From positions 1 to 64,000 of the forward strand of contig NZ_KB893206.1 in the NCBI RefSeq assembly GCF_000374025.1: a stretch of DNA of 64,000 bases. Direction: 5' to 3'. The notes under the pieces are model-generated. The model had not been told where the DNA came from. It saw only the letters and a program-made list of their open reading frames with translations, and ran no database searches. Numbering within the stretch: position 1 is the stretch's first letter; every line of letters starts with the position of its first letter. Made by a program: the position numbers and the translations under genes. Shown in pieces: positions 17,395 through 25,652 of the stretch. The stretch comes from Spirosoma panaciterrae DSM 21099. GTDB lineage: Bacteria; Bacteroidota; Bacteroidia; Cytophagales; Spirosomataceae.

Positions 17395-17446
17395 ATCGGC
17401 CTGTTGTGTGGCTAGCCACAAGCAACAGGCCGATGCGAGAGTTTTT
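17395..17446 (+). terminator. Long nested hairpin terminator after the apionate lactonase gene
   Basis: A 12-bp stem (ATCGGCCTGTTG at 17395-17406 with CAACAGGCCGAT at 17423-17434) encloses a perfect 14-bp palindrome (TGTGGCTAGCCACA, 17407-17420). A T-run at 17442-17446 follows, and the gpx promoter begins immediately after it. Confidence 0.8.
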
Positions 17447-17448
17447 AC

Positions 17449-17484
17449 TATATTTGTATCGTGAGCGATATAATCGTTTGCGAT
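17449..17484 (+). promoter_or_regulatory. Promoter element with tandem MarR-type operator for gpx-marR
   Basis: TATATTTG at 17449-17456 matches the Bacteroidota -7 element TAnnTTTG. It is followed at once by two related palindromes: TATCG-TGAG-CGATA (17457-17470) and ATCG-TTTG-CGAT (17473-17484), with centres 15 bp apart. Both fit ATCGTnnGCGAT. Their position over the start of transcription fits repression by the MarR protein encoded two genes downstream. No clear -33 element is seen. Confidence 0.55.
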
Positions 17485-17556
17485 AATTTGTGTAAGTCAT
17501 CCATTGAACGTCGGTTACCGAATGACGTAACGGACGAGTAAAGCCAGTAGTGAGTT

Positions 17557-18036
17557 ATGGAAAGTACGTTTTATCAGTTATCGGCCCGAACACCCAAGGG
17601 AGCCCCTATCCCGATGGCCGATTTTAAAGACAAGGTTGTTTTGATTGTCAATACCGCCACCAAATGCGGTCTGGCTCCCCAATTTGATGGGCTGGAGGCT
17701 CTACATCAGCAGTATAAAGACAAAGGGCTGGTGGTGCTGGGATTCCCCTGCGATCAGTTTGCCGGACAGGAACCCGAAAGTAATGATACCGTGGAGCAGG
17801 CATGCCGTCTGAATCACGGGGTTACGTTTCAGCTTACCGAAAAATGCGACGTAAATGGCCCGCATACCCAGCCCGTTTTTCAGTACCTGAAAAAAGAGCT
17901 GGGCGGTTTTCTGGGCAATCGAATTAAGTGGAATTTCACGAAATTTCTGATCGATAAAAAGGGGCGGCCCTATAAACGTTATGCCCCGGTGGCCAAGCCC
18001 GAAGCAATCGAAAAAGATATTCAGAAGTTGCTATAA
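17557..18036 (+). CDS. Glutathione peroxidase family (thiol peroxidase)
   Basis: A 159-residue peroxidase of the GPx family reducing hydrogen and organic peroxides. The peroxidatic cysteine is Cys37 in VNTATKCGLAPQ, so it is the cysteine and not the selenocysteine form. Further family blocks are LGFPCDQFAGQEP (Cys65) and WNFTKFLIDKKG, which carries the active-site Trp and Asn. In bacteria such enzymes usually work with thioredoxin. There is no signal peptide. The stop codon abuts the ATG of the MarR gene with no gap, so the two form an operon. The operator-like palindromes upstream suggest peroxide-induced expression. Confidence 0.93.
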   Translation: MESTFYQLSARTPKGAPIPMADFKDKVVLIVNTATKCGLAPQFDGLEALHQQYKDKGLVVLGFPCDQFAGQEPESNDTVEQACRLNHGVTFQLTEKCDVNGPHTQPVFQYLKKELGGFLGNRIKWNFTKFLIDKKGRPYKRYAPVAKPEAIEKDIQKLL

Positions 18037-18468
18037 ATGGAAACTGAACGCACATCCTTAAAGCTGCAGGATCAGCTCTGCTTTCCGCTTTATACGGCCT
18101 CCCGGCTGGTAACGCAGTGCTATGCACCCATACTGAATACGCTGGGAATCACGTATCCTCAGTATCTGGTGCTTCTGGTTCTGTGGGAAAACGATGCCGT
18201 CAATCTGAGCTTTATTGCTGATCGTTTACAACTTCAGTCCAATACGCTTACGCCCTTGCTCAAACGAATGCAGGAGTTGGGACTAATAACCCGAACGCGT
18301 TCGGAAACCGATGAGCGGAACATAATCATCGCCCTGACCACCAACGGAAAAACACTCCGGCAGGAAGCCGCAAACATCCCTCAGTATCTGGCCGATAAAT
18401 TGCCGTTGTCGGCGGAAGAAGCCCGGCAGCTCTACCATATTTTGTATAAACTGATCGGAAATGTATAG
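18037..18468 (+). CDS. MarR/OhrR-type redox-sensing regulator
   Basis: A 143-residue winged-helix regulator. The N-terminal LQDQLCFPLYTASRLV carries a single Cys at residue 15, the place of the peroxide-sensing cysteine in OhrR proteins. The DNA-binding part follows (LSFIADRLQLQSNTLTPLLKRMQELGLITR, then the wing RSETDERNIIIALT). Located directly after the peroxidase gene, it most likely represses that operon and is released by organic peroxides. The tandem palindromes at 17457-17484 are the likely target. The sensing role is inferred from the Cys position and context. Confidence 0.88.
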   Translation: METERTSLKLQDQLCFPLYTASRLVTQCYAPILNTLGITYPQYLVLLVLWENDAVNLSFIADRLQLQSNTLTPLLKRMQELGLITRTRSETDERNIIIALTTNGKTLRQEAANIPQYLADKLPLSAEEARQLYHILYKLIGNV

Positions 18469-18670
18469 GGCATAGGGTGTGTGATGCAGGGGCTGGTGGC
18501 AGATAGCCTCGTATTTAAAAAAGCAGAAAAATGTCCAGAAGTCTGATGGAGTAACAGTTTATGCGTAAACTTGCCGCGCTTAAGAAAAGAGAATAAGTAG
18601 GAACGCGTGTCTGAGGTTCTTACCAGAGCAAAACGTAGCAGTATCGTATCATTCACCAAATAATAGCATA

Positions 18671-20125
18671 ATGTCAGAATCTGCAGATATTGGCCTGATT
18701 GGTCTTGCCGTAATGGGCGAAAATCTGGTGCTCAACATGGAGAGCAAAGGATATACCGTGGCCGTTTTCAATCGGACGGTCGAGAAAGTCGACCACTTTA
18801 TCAATGGACGAGGGGCCGGGAAAAACTTTATCGGTGCTCATTCTATTGAAGAACTGGTTGCTTCGCTGAAACGCCCCCGTAAGGTGATGATGCTGGTAAA
18901 AGCCGGGCAGCCGGTGGATGATTTTATCGAACAGATCATTCCGCATCTGGAACCCGGCGATATTATCATTGATGGCGGTAACTCTTATTTCCCCGACACC
19001 ATTCGCCGAACCCAGTACGTTGAAAGCAAAGGGTTTTTGTACATCGGAACGGGTGTTTCGGGCGGTGAAATCGGTGCGTTGACCGGCCCGTCGATGATGC
19101 CTGGGGGTAGTGTGGCAGCCTGGCCGTTCGTGAAAGAAATTTTTCAGTCGATTGCCGCCAAAGTGGACGATGGCACCCCCTGCTGCGACTGGGTCGGTAG
19201 TGACGGGGCGGGCCACTTCGTCAAAATGGTCCACAACGGCATCGAGTATGGCGATATGCAGATTATCGGTGAAGCCTATCAGGTGATGAAAGACCTGCTG
19301 GGCATGAGCGCCGATGAAATGCATGAAGTGTTCAAAAAGTGGAATACGGAAGAACTGGACTCCTACCTGATCGAAATTACGGCCGACATTATGGCTTATA
19401 AAGATGAGGACGGTACGCCCATGGTCGATAAAATTCTGGATACGGCCGGACAGAAAGGTACGGGTAAATGGACCGGAACGGCTGCGCTGGACGAGGGTAT
19501 TCCGCTCACGCTGATTGGCGAATCGGTATTTGCCCGGTTCCTGTCGGCACAGAAAGATCTGCGCGTGGCGGCTTCGAAAGTCATTAGCGGGCCCAAACCT
19601 GAGTTTACGGGCGATAAGGCGCAACTGCTGGATGATTTGAAAATGGCCTTGTACGGTGCTAAAATCATCTCCTATGCCCAAGGCTACAACCTGTTTATGG
19701 CTGCCGCAAAGCAATACAAGTGGCAATTGAACTACGGTGACATAGCCCTGATGTGGCGCGGAGGGTGCATCATCCGGTCGGCTTTCCTGGGCGACATCAA
19801 AAAAGCATTTGATAAAAATCCGGCACTCCCACACCTGCTGCTCGACGATTTCTTCAAGGAGAAGATCGAAGCGGCCCAGGCTGGCTGGCGCCGGGTGTGT
19901 GCGGCTGCGTTGAGCAATGGTATTCCGGCTCCGGCACTGACATCAGCCCTTTGCTATCTGGATGGATTCCGTAGCGAATGGCTACCGGCTAACCTGCTGC
20001 AAGCCCAACGCGATTACTTTGGGGCGCACACCTACGAACGGATCGACAAACCACGCGGCCAGTTCTTCCATACGAACTGGACAGGCGAAGGCGGTGATAC
20101 GGTATCGACGGCGTACAATAACTAA
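18671..20125 (+). CDS. gnd: 6-phosphogluconate dehydrogenase, decarboxylating
   Basis: A 484-residue oxidative pentose-phosphate enzyme converting 6-phosphogluconate to ribulose 5-phosphate, CO2 and NADPH. The N-terminal Rossmann motif is IGLIGLAVMGENL, with FNRT after the second strand as in NADP-binding members. The substrate region has TGVSGGEIGALTGPSMMPGG and the catalytic HFVKMVHNGIEYGDMQ (the Lys, His and Asn of the signature). The helical C-terminal domain ends with YFGAHTYERIDKPRGQFFHTNW. The full family length is present. It is a single gene, ending in front of a perfect hairpin. The 200-nt region upstream shows no clear promoter consensus. Confidence 0.97.
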   Translation: MSESADIGLIGLAVMGENLVLNMESKGYTVAVFNRTVEKVDHFINGRGAGKNFIGAHSIEELVASLKRPRKVMMLVKAGQPVDDFIEQIIPHLEPGDIIIDGGNSYFPDTIRRTQYVESKGFLYIGTGVSGGEIGALTGPSMMPGGSVAAWPFVKEIFQSIAAKVDDGTPCCDWVGSDGAGHFVKMVHNGIEYGDMQIIGEAYQVMKDLLGMSADEMHEVFKKWNTEELDSYLIEITADIMAYKDEDGTPMVDKILDTAGQKGTGKWTGTAALDEGIPLTLIGESVFARFLSAQKDLRVAASKVISGPKPEFTGDKAQLLDDLKMALYGAKIISYAQGYNLFMAAAKQYKWQLNYGDIALMWRGGCIIRSAFLGDIKKAFDKNPALPHLLLDDFFKEKIEAAQAGWRRVCAAALSNGIPAPALTSALCYLDGFRSEWLPANLLQAQRDYFGAHTYERIDKPRGQFFHTNWTGEGGDTVSTAYNN

Positions 20126-20146
20126 TTAGCGATACTTTTTAAAAGA

Positions 20147-20180
20147 TAGAACGCAGATGATTATGATCATCTGCGTTCTA
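20147..20180. terminator. Perfect 15-bp hairpin between gnd and the DUF6671 gene
   Basis: TAGAACGCAGATGAT (20147-20161) pairs with ATCATCTGCGTTCTA (20166-20180) around a 4-nt loop between two convergent stops. A related half-site (AATCTGCGTTCTA) occurs near 27152, so this may also be a copy of a dispersed palindromic element. Confidence 0.7.
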
Positions 20181-20195
20181 GTTGGTAAGCTGTTT

Positions 20196-21074
20196 TTAAG
20201 GATTACAAACCGGGCAATAGCCTGGATCAGCCTGCGTAAGTCCATCCGGACGACCTCGTATCGTTCGATAGGTGCATAGCACACAGCCGTCGATTTCGTA
20301 TTTGGTTAGTTCCGTCTCATACCCACACCGACGGCAGGGTAACCCTTTTTCGGAACCTACCTTTCCCCAGCCGGGTGTATGGCAGGAGGGGCACAAACAG
20401 GAAAGCCGGTCGGCAAGTCGGTCGGCTAGCTGGCCAATTACCTGCATACGTGTCGGGTTGAATTTCGCCCGCATATCGGTCTCTACCCAGATTGTGCCCT
20501 GCTCCGAATACAGTCTGGACACTTCGTAAGCCGCTTCCAGTTCATTCTTCGATTGAATCCCTTTAAAGACAGGCTCTTGGGTTGCCCGGTCGTTTGGACG
20601 TACAATAAGCCCATGCGAGGGAAACTGAGCAGTCCTGGCAAAGGCCAGCAGCGCTTCCCAGGATTGCACCTGGGTCATGTTGTAATTGGTTTGCTCACTC
20701 AGCTGCGAAAGATGCAGATGAAAACCCCGTTTTCGGTCGATAAAATAAAGGATTTCTTCGTCGCAGGGTAGGTAAGGCAGAAAAGGGTGGGGACCAAAAC
20801 TACCCTCACTGGCCAAAGCGTAGTCCACTTTGTCGCCCAGTTTCTCCAGCGCCCATTCACATTTACGCCGGGCGCAATCGAGGGCGCTGCCGCTCCGCTC
20901 TACCTCCCCCGAAAAAGTCCCTAATTGATCGGTATCAGCAACATATTCCAGGATACTGGCTTCCAGCCTAGACCAAAACGGTGGTGCTATCGCAATGGAT
21001 TTAGCGTGTTTGGTGGTCAGGATCATACAGCTTCCGGAATAGGCCGACAGGCGTTTTAGTGTACGTTCTGCCAT
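20196..21074 (-). CDS. DUF6671 family protein with C-terminal zinc-ribbon cysteines
   Basis: A 292-residue soluble protein. The N-terminal part has YSGSCMILTTKHAKSIAIAP, DTDQLGTFSGEVER and ALASEGSFGPHPFLPYLPCDEE, the conserved blocks of DUF6671. The last ~70 residues carry cysteine pairs typical of zinc ribbons: CLCPSCH, LPCRRCG, VLCTY and YCPVC. The biochemical function is unknown. Its start overlaps the end of dabA by 19 nt, so it is translated from the same transcript as the DabB-DabA carbon transporter. That suggests an accessory role in bicarbonate/CO2 uptake or its regulation, which is inference. Confidence 0.75.
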   Translation of the reverse strand: MAERTLKRLSAYSGSCMILTTKHAKSIAIAPPFWSRLEASILEYVADTDQLGTFSGEVERSGSALDCARRKCEWALEKLGDKVDYALASEGSFGPHPFLPYLPCDEEILYFIDRKRGFHLHLSQLSEQTNYNMTQVQSWEALLAFARTAQFPSHGLIVRPNDRATQEPVFKGIQSKNELEAAYEVSRLYSEQGTIWVETDMRAKFNPTRMQVIGQLADRLADRLSCLCPSCHTPGWGKVGSEKGLPCRRCGYETELTKYEIDGCVLCTYRTIRGRPDGLTQADPGYCPVCNP

Positions 21075-23290
21075 TGGAAGTCACGCGTTAGGAGGTAAGT
21101 CTGCCCATCCTCAGGATCCAGGCAAGCCAGTTGTACCCAGCCGTTACCGAAAAGTTTTTGCAGGACTGGTTGAGCCTGAACAATGGCTGTTAGCCGGGTA
21201 CGAGGGGCATAGACGACCGTCATCAATCGCTGAGGTTCATGGTAGGCCTGTTCGTCGGTGGCATAAACCGACTGTAACGGCAACCCTGTCATCAGATCGC
21301 TTCCATTTCCCTGCATGATGCCGATTTTGCCGACAACAGTTTGGGTTAGTTTACTGCCACCCCCATAGGCTACATTATCCAGGGTAGAAAACAGGTACTG
21401 GGTATTGATCCATTGGGCTACTACCATCGGCGCGGTCAGAATCGTGGTCAGCGTTGTGCCCTGCGGGTCCTGGGTAGGCTCGTACGAATGCAGAAAGCAG
21501 CGCCCTTCCAGATTCAGTGAGGCCGTCAGCGCACGGGGACCAACGATAAAGGCGGCATTGCGGGCAAGCCCCCATTCGGGACGAACCTGAGCCCAATCCG
21601 TTGAACGCAACCAGGTTTGCTGCACCTCATCTAACTTGCGAAGCGGGGAGGAGAACTGTTGGAGCCGCTCAAGGCTGTTGATCTGTCGGGCTTTTGCCAG
21701 ATCAGAGCGGAGTTGCTGGACCTGTTCGGCATTGTCGTCGCCAAAGAGCGTGACGTCATCGGTCGTCGTATTATGCTCGGCTGCCATGAACTGAGTCGTG
21801 TCAGGAATGCTGATGCCTCTTTGCTGCAACGCCTGTCGGACTTGTTTATCGTTCAGGATACCCGCCAATACGCGAGCGTTACCTCCACCATGCCGTCCAC
21901 CACAAGCTCCGCAATCGAGCGCGGTGGCATACGCATTGTTTTGGGTCGAACTACCGTGTCCACAGAAGACGACCAGGGGCGCAAACTGCTCAGTAAGGCC
22001 CATGGTCCGTAGGGCACCTTCGGCATACCGACATTGGTCCTCCCAGGGAAGAGTTTCCCAGGAGGAGCTTATCGGCATGGGCTTTCGAAGGGAACGGACA
22101 AACTGACCCTGGAGCCGGGCAGCCAGCCCTGGGGCCAGACTACGGACTCCCATCCAGGCACCACTGGCAACCCCTAACCCCTCGACCAGGGCAAAGGGGG
22201 TGGTAAATGTATATTTCAGGGATTGATAAAGCCGCTTTAGTGCCGTCAGTCGTGCATACCCCCGCTGAGCCTGTTTCTGTTCGGTAGGGGTACCACAGGG
22301 TGATTCGTGTACCGTATGGCTGGGAGTGAGCAGTACCGGGCAGGATGCATACGATTCACCCGTTACTGTATCGTTAATTTGAATGGGCAGGCCAAAGAAT
22401 CCGGCAAATCCCAGTGTCTGATAATTCCCCGTCGCTTCCAGCGCCCGACGAAAAGGTTCGGAGCGAACATCGATGCAGAAGACAAGCTGCGCATCGGGTA
22501 GGCCTTTTTCTGATAGGGACTGAGCCGCCAACTGCATTAGTAACGGTAAGCGGAATTGGCGTTCGGCCTGTTGCAACGGCGTTAGGTAATTGGTACTGGA
22601 TTTCGCTTTTTCCAGCGCCTGCTGGTGCCAGCTTAGCAACGTTCTGGCTTCTGGCCACAGCAAACGGGTGATGACTACCCGTAAGGCCATATACTCCGTC
22701 TGGGTTATCGGATGCGGATGGTGGGTGTCCAGTCCAGCCCAATCGGTACGGTATCGGATATAGGACGCCCATCCCGGTAAAGTCGTGAGCATCAGGGTTA
22801 AAAATAGCTCCTCTTCGCCGGAGGCTATGTCCAGCTCAGGCAGACACACGCACAGGGCCTGGGCTGGGTGTTCCGGTAAGTTGGTTAAGAATCGCTTTTT
22901 TTGTGGATCATGGCCGTGTAAATCAGCATCATGAATCGCAAGCTGTCGCCAGGCTGCGTATAATCCCAGATGGCGTAGCGGCATGGGTAACGTAGCCTGC
23001 CCATCGTCAACATAGGCCGATAGCCATTTCAGGGTTTGCCGATTAACGGCTTCCATAGGTTTCGGTAAAGTAGGCTGCTGAAAATAAGCTCGTCCCAGGG
23101 GGAGAGCGTCTTCAATCGGCAACTCTTCAAATCCCTGAAGCGGGTTGACGGCAATCAGGTTTTTTAACGGCCAGAAAGGTGCTATTTTTTTGAAGCTACT
23201 GGCTACCAGATTAGCTACCTGAATCGTAGACAGGCTTTCGGCAGCATCGATCCATTGATCGGTAGAGGGGGGCAACAGAACAGTTTCCAT
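21056..23290 (-). CDS. dabA: Inorganic carbon transporter subunit DabA
   Basis: A 744-residue DUF2309 protein, the beta-carbonic-anhydrase-like subunit of the DAB system, which hydrates CO2 to bicarbonate vectorially. The zinc ligands and active-site residues expected from characterised DabA are all present: Cys272 and Asp274 in FCIDVRSEPF, His445 in VFCGHGSST, and Cys460 in ALDCGACGG, with the correct 15-residue His-Cys spacing. No signal peptide is seen; the protein binds the membrane partner DabB. The gene starts 9 nt after the dabB stop and overlaps the DUF6671 gene, forming a three-gene operon. It looks intact and active. Confidence 0.93.
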   Translation of the reverse strand: METVLLPPSTDQWIDAAESLSTIQVANLVASSFKKIAPFWPLKNLIAVNPLQGFEELPIEDALPLGRAYFQQPTLPKPMEAVNRQTLKWLSAYVDDGQATLPMPLRHLGLYAAWRQLAIHDADLHGHDPQKKRFLTNLPEHPAQALCVCLPELDIASGEEELFLTLMLTTLPGWASYIRYRTDWAGLDTHHPHPITQTEYMALRVVITRLLWPEARTLLSWHQQALEKAKSSTNYLTPLQQAERQFRLPLLMQLAAQSLSEKGLPDAQLVFCIDVRSEPFRRALEATGNYQTLGFAGFFGLPIQINDTVTGESYASCPVLLTPSHTVHESPCGTPTEQKQAQRGYARLTALKRLYQSLKYTFTTPFALVEGLGVASGAWMGVRSLAPGLAARLQGQFVRSLRKPMPISSSWETLPWEDQCRYAEGALRTMGLTEQFAPLVVFCGHGSSTQNNAYATALDCGACGGRHGGGNARVLAGILNDKQVRQALQQRGISIPDTTQFMAAEHNTTTDDVTLFGDDNAEQVQQLRSDLAKARQINSLERLQQFSSPLRKLDEVQQTWLRSTDWAQVRPEWGLARNAAFIVGPRALTASLNLEGRCFLHSYEPTQDPQGTTLTTILTAPMVVAQWINTQYLFSTLDNVAYGGGSKLTQTVVGKIGIMQGNGSDLMTGLPLQSVYATDEQAYHEPQRLMTVVYAPRTRLTAIVQAQPVLQKLFGNGWVQLACLDPEDGQTYLLTRDFQWQNVH

Positions 23291-23299
23291 AGGTTGTAT

Positions 23300-24643
23300 T
23301 TAGTGATAGTGGTAATGGTTGCGATGAGTCGTAATGGTCGTTGGAGCAGGCTGGCTGGCATTGAGTGCTAGTACATACCCTTTCATTGCCCAGACCGGGA
23401 TTGACCAGGTTTTTACGGATTGTCGGAAAAAGAGCATGCTCAACCAGGACACGGTGAGGATGAGTATCCCAGCGATAGGAAGGCTAGTCAGGGGCTGGGG
23501 ATGCATCAAGCCCATAGGGGCCATGAATCCGGTAATGAGCCGTACACTGCCGCCGTAGGCCAGACCCGCCAGGGCTGTGCACAGGATGGCCCCCGGCAAG
23601 GCGCGAAGCGGTCGGACCTGAAGCAGGGGGAGTGCCAACTGAGTACCTGATAGCAAAGCCACGACGTTCAGCACAAGGGTGGTGTCGCCCGGTAGCCAGG
23701 CTTTGCCACTGGCCAGGGCAAAACCGGCACTACCGATTAAACCACAGAGCAGCGCCCCCGAAAAGGCAGGAAACCCCGGTGGATAGCCCTGATCGATGCG
23801 CTTTTCCTGGGCCGCACTCCCACTCGAAAGAAACAGATACGCTTTAAACAGACCATGACCGACCAGATGCGCTACCGCAGCCGGAAACAAGCCTAATCCG
23901 CACTGCACCACCATAAACCCCATCTGGCCCATGGTTGAGCAGGCCAGCATCCGTTTGACATCGGGTTGCATGAGTTTCCAGAAGGTACCCAGCCAGGCCG
24001 TCAGGAATCCCAGTACGGTTAGCAACGCAAGCAGGAACGAACTTTGCATATAAAGGGGCGCAAAGCGGACCAATAAGAAGCCCCCTCCGTTGATCAGACC
24101 TGCGTGCATGATGGCCGAAACGGGCGTCGGTGAATTGAGGGAACTGATTAACCAGCGATGGAAGGGCCAGATAGCCGATTGGGTAATGGCTCCCAGCGCC
24201 AGTAGCCCCAGCGCCAGTTCCATTGACGGTGAAAGGGAAGACCGACGAAGCAGAGCCTGGATACTCGTTTCGGCTGTGGTCAGATAAATCAGCCCGAAAG
24301 CGGCAGCGATGCAGGCAGCTCCCCAGGCAAAATTTTTGGTAGCAAGCCACCCCGATGCTCTGGCGGCTTTCCAGCCCGGTTTGTGGACCATCAACCGAAC
24401 CAGCAGTCCGTTACTTATGCACCAGCTTACCAGCAGTAGCGCCAGATGATCGGCACTGACCAGCATCATGACTGAGCCGATCAGTAGGATGAGCCGGACA
24501 AAAAACGCTCGGTATTGGCCGTCTCCTTTCATATACCGAAAAGCAAAACTACCCACGCATAGACCAATAAAGGATACCAGAGCCATCATAATGATGGAAA
24601 GTCGGTCAAGATGAAAGAGACTGCCTAGGACAAAAAGAACCAT
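23300..24643 (-). CDS. dabB: Proton-conducting membrane subunit DabB (NuoL/Mrp-like)
   Basis: A 447-residue integral membrane protein with about twelve helices, related to the antiporter-like subunits of complex I. Typical features are HRWLISSLNSPTPVSAIMHAGLINGGGFLL, and STMGQMGFMVVQCGLGLFPAAVAHLVGHGLFKAYLFLSSG with its conserved Lys and His residues in membrane helices. In DAB systems this subunit is thought to couple cation flow to CO2 hydration by DabA. It is the first gene of the operon and divergent from the LysR regulator, with a 104-nt shared region holding palindromes and a TACATTTG -7 element. Confidence 0.9.
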   Translation of the reverse strand: MVLFVLGSLFHLDRLSIIMMALVSFIGLCVGSFAFRYMKGDGQYRAFFVRLILLIGSVMMLVSADHLALLLVSWCISNGLLVRLMVHKPGWKAARASGWLATKNFAWGAACIAAAFGLIYLTTAETSIQALLRRSSLSPSMELALGLLALGAITQSAIWPFHRWLISSLNSPTPVSAIMHAGLINGGGFLLVRFAPLYMQSSFLLALLTVLGFLTAWLGTFWKLMQPDVKRMLACSTMGQMGFMVVQCGLGLFPAAVAHLVGHGLFKAYLFLSSGSAAQEKRIDQGYPPGFPAFSGALLCGLIGSAGFALASGKAWLPGDTTLVLNVVALLSGTQLALPLLQVRPLRALPGAILCTALAGLAYGGSVRLITGFMAPMGLMHPQPLTSLPIAGILILTVSWLSMLFFRQSVKTWSIPVWAMKGYVLALNASQPAPTTITTHRNHYHYH

Positions 24644-24681
24644 TCGAATGTCTATTTATAAGTTATATTTGTTTTAGCGCT

Positions 24682-24749
24682 CAAATGTATTAGCTATTCT
24701 AATATTAGAAAAACTCGAAATTCTAATACTTTATATAAGAAAATCTTAT
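24682..24749. promoter_or_regulatory. Divergent promoter/operator between dabB and the LysR gene
   Basis: On the minus strand TACATTTG (24689-24682) matches the Bacteroidota -7 element, with TTTTC 18 nt upstream as a possible -33. Between them lies a perfect 14-bp palindrome TTCTAATATTAGAA (24697-24710). A partial repeat TTCTAATA follows at 24721. A second inverted repeat ATAAGA-AAA-TCTTAT (24735-24749) overlaps the lysR start codon. This layout fits LysR-type control of dabBA and autoregulation. Confidence 0.5.
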
Positions 24750-25590
24750 GAATATTGATACCATTGCCCTACAGTGTTTTATTGCCGTGGCAGAAACGGG
24801 AAGTTTTACCAAAGCAGCCGACCGGGTAGGTCGTACCCAATCGGCTATTAGCCAGCAAATGACCAAGCTGGAAGGTCTGCTGGGAAAACTGTTGCTGGTT
24901 CGGGGTAAAGCGTTTACGCTCACCCCGGAAGGAGAGATTTTTCTGGGGTATGCCCGCCAGATTTTTGCGTTGCACCGGGAAGCGCTGGATCGCTTCAAAG
25001 AACCCGAACTGGAAGGGGAAGTTCGGTTTGGGCTACCAGAGAATTTTGCTACGGTCTATCTGTCGGATGTGCTGGCCGATTTCTCCCGGATTCATCCCCG
25101 CATCCTGCTAAAGATCGAGTGTGATCTGACGCTGAACTTATTCGAGCGGTTCAAGCAGAAAGAGTTCGATCTGGTGCTGGTAAAAATGAATCGCCCCGAA
25201 GATTTTCCGAATGGGCTGGATGTATGGTCGGAACCGCTCAAGTGGGTGGGAGATGCGAATCTGATTGATCCCGGAAAGCCTGTGCCGCTGGTCCTGGCCC
25301 CCCAGCCGTGTGTGTATCGGGCTTCGGCGATAAAGTCCCTTGAGCAATCGAGTCGGGCCTGGCGGCTGGTATTTTCGAGTCCGAGTTATGCCGGAGCGGT
25401 GGCGGCTGTTCGGGCGGGCATGGGCATTTCGGTGATGCCTCAAACTATGATTCCGGCTGACTTGCAGGCGGTTGATGCGGCTTTGCTGCCGAAGCTGGCC
25501 GACACGCATGTGTCGTTAATTAAGCATACGGCTACGAATGTGGCTATCAATACGCTGGAAGAGTTCGTGCTTCGACGGCTTAAGCACTGA
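24748..25590 (+). CDS. LysR-family regulator, likely of dabBA
   Basis: A 280-residue LysR-type regulator. The N-terminal winged HTH is classic (LQCFIAVAETGSFTKAADRVGRTQSAISQQMTKLEGLLGKLLLVR). The effector-binding domain follows from about residue 90 (VRFGLPENFATVYLSDVLADFSRIHP). The protein is full length, slightly short for the family. It is divergent from dabB-dabA-DUF6671, the usual arrangement in which a LysR protein controls its neighbour. Regulation by carbon supply, as for CbbR/CcmR, is inference. A hairpin terminator follows the gene. Confidence 0.9.
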   Translation: MNIDTIALQCFIAVAETGSFTKAADRVGRTQSAISQQMTKLEGLLGKLLLVRGKAFTLTPEGEIFLGYARQIFALHREALDRFKEPELEGEVRFGLPENFATVYLSDVLADFSRIHPRILLKIECDLTLNLFERFKQKEFDLVLVKMNRPEDFPNGLDVWSEPLKWVGDANLIDPGKPVPLVLAPQPCVYRASAIKSLEQSSRAWRLVFSSPSYAGAVAAVRAGMGISVMPQTMIPADLQAVDAALLPKLADTHVSLIKHTATNVAINTLEEFVLRRLKH

Positions 25591-25605
25591 ATTGTTAAAA
25601 TTCAT

Positions 25606-25649
25606 TTCGACCGGATGAACAGGGTTGAGATCTTGTTCATCCGGTCGAA
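25606..25649. terminator. Bidirectional terminator between the LysR gene and the FG-GAP protein
   Basis: A perfect 16-bp stem (25606-25621 with 25634-25649, core TTCGACCGGATGAACA) and a 12-nt loop lie between two convergent stops, with A/T-rich flanks on both sides. Confidence 0.85.
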
Positions 25650-25652
25650 AAA

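Noticed and set aside
18674-19834. A 386-codon minus-strand frame opposite gnd
   Set aside because: gnd is a certain gene over this stretch. The opposite frame is His/Phe/Arg-rich with no domain.
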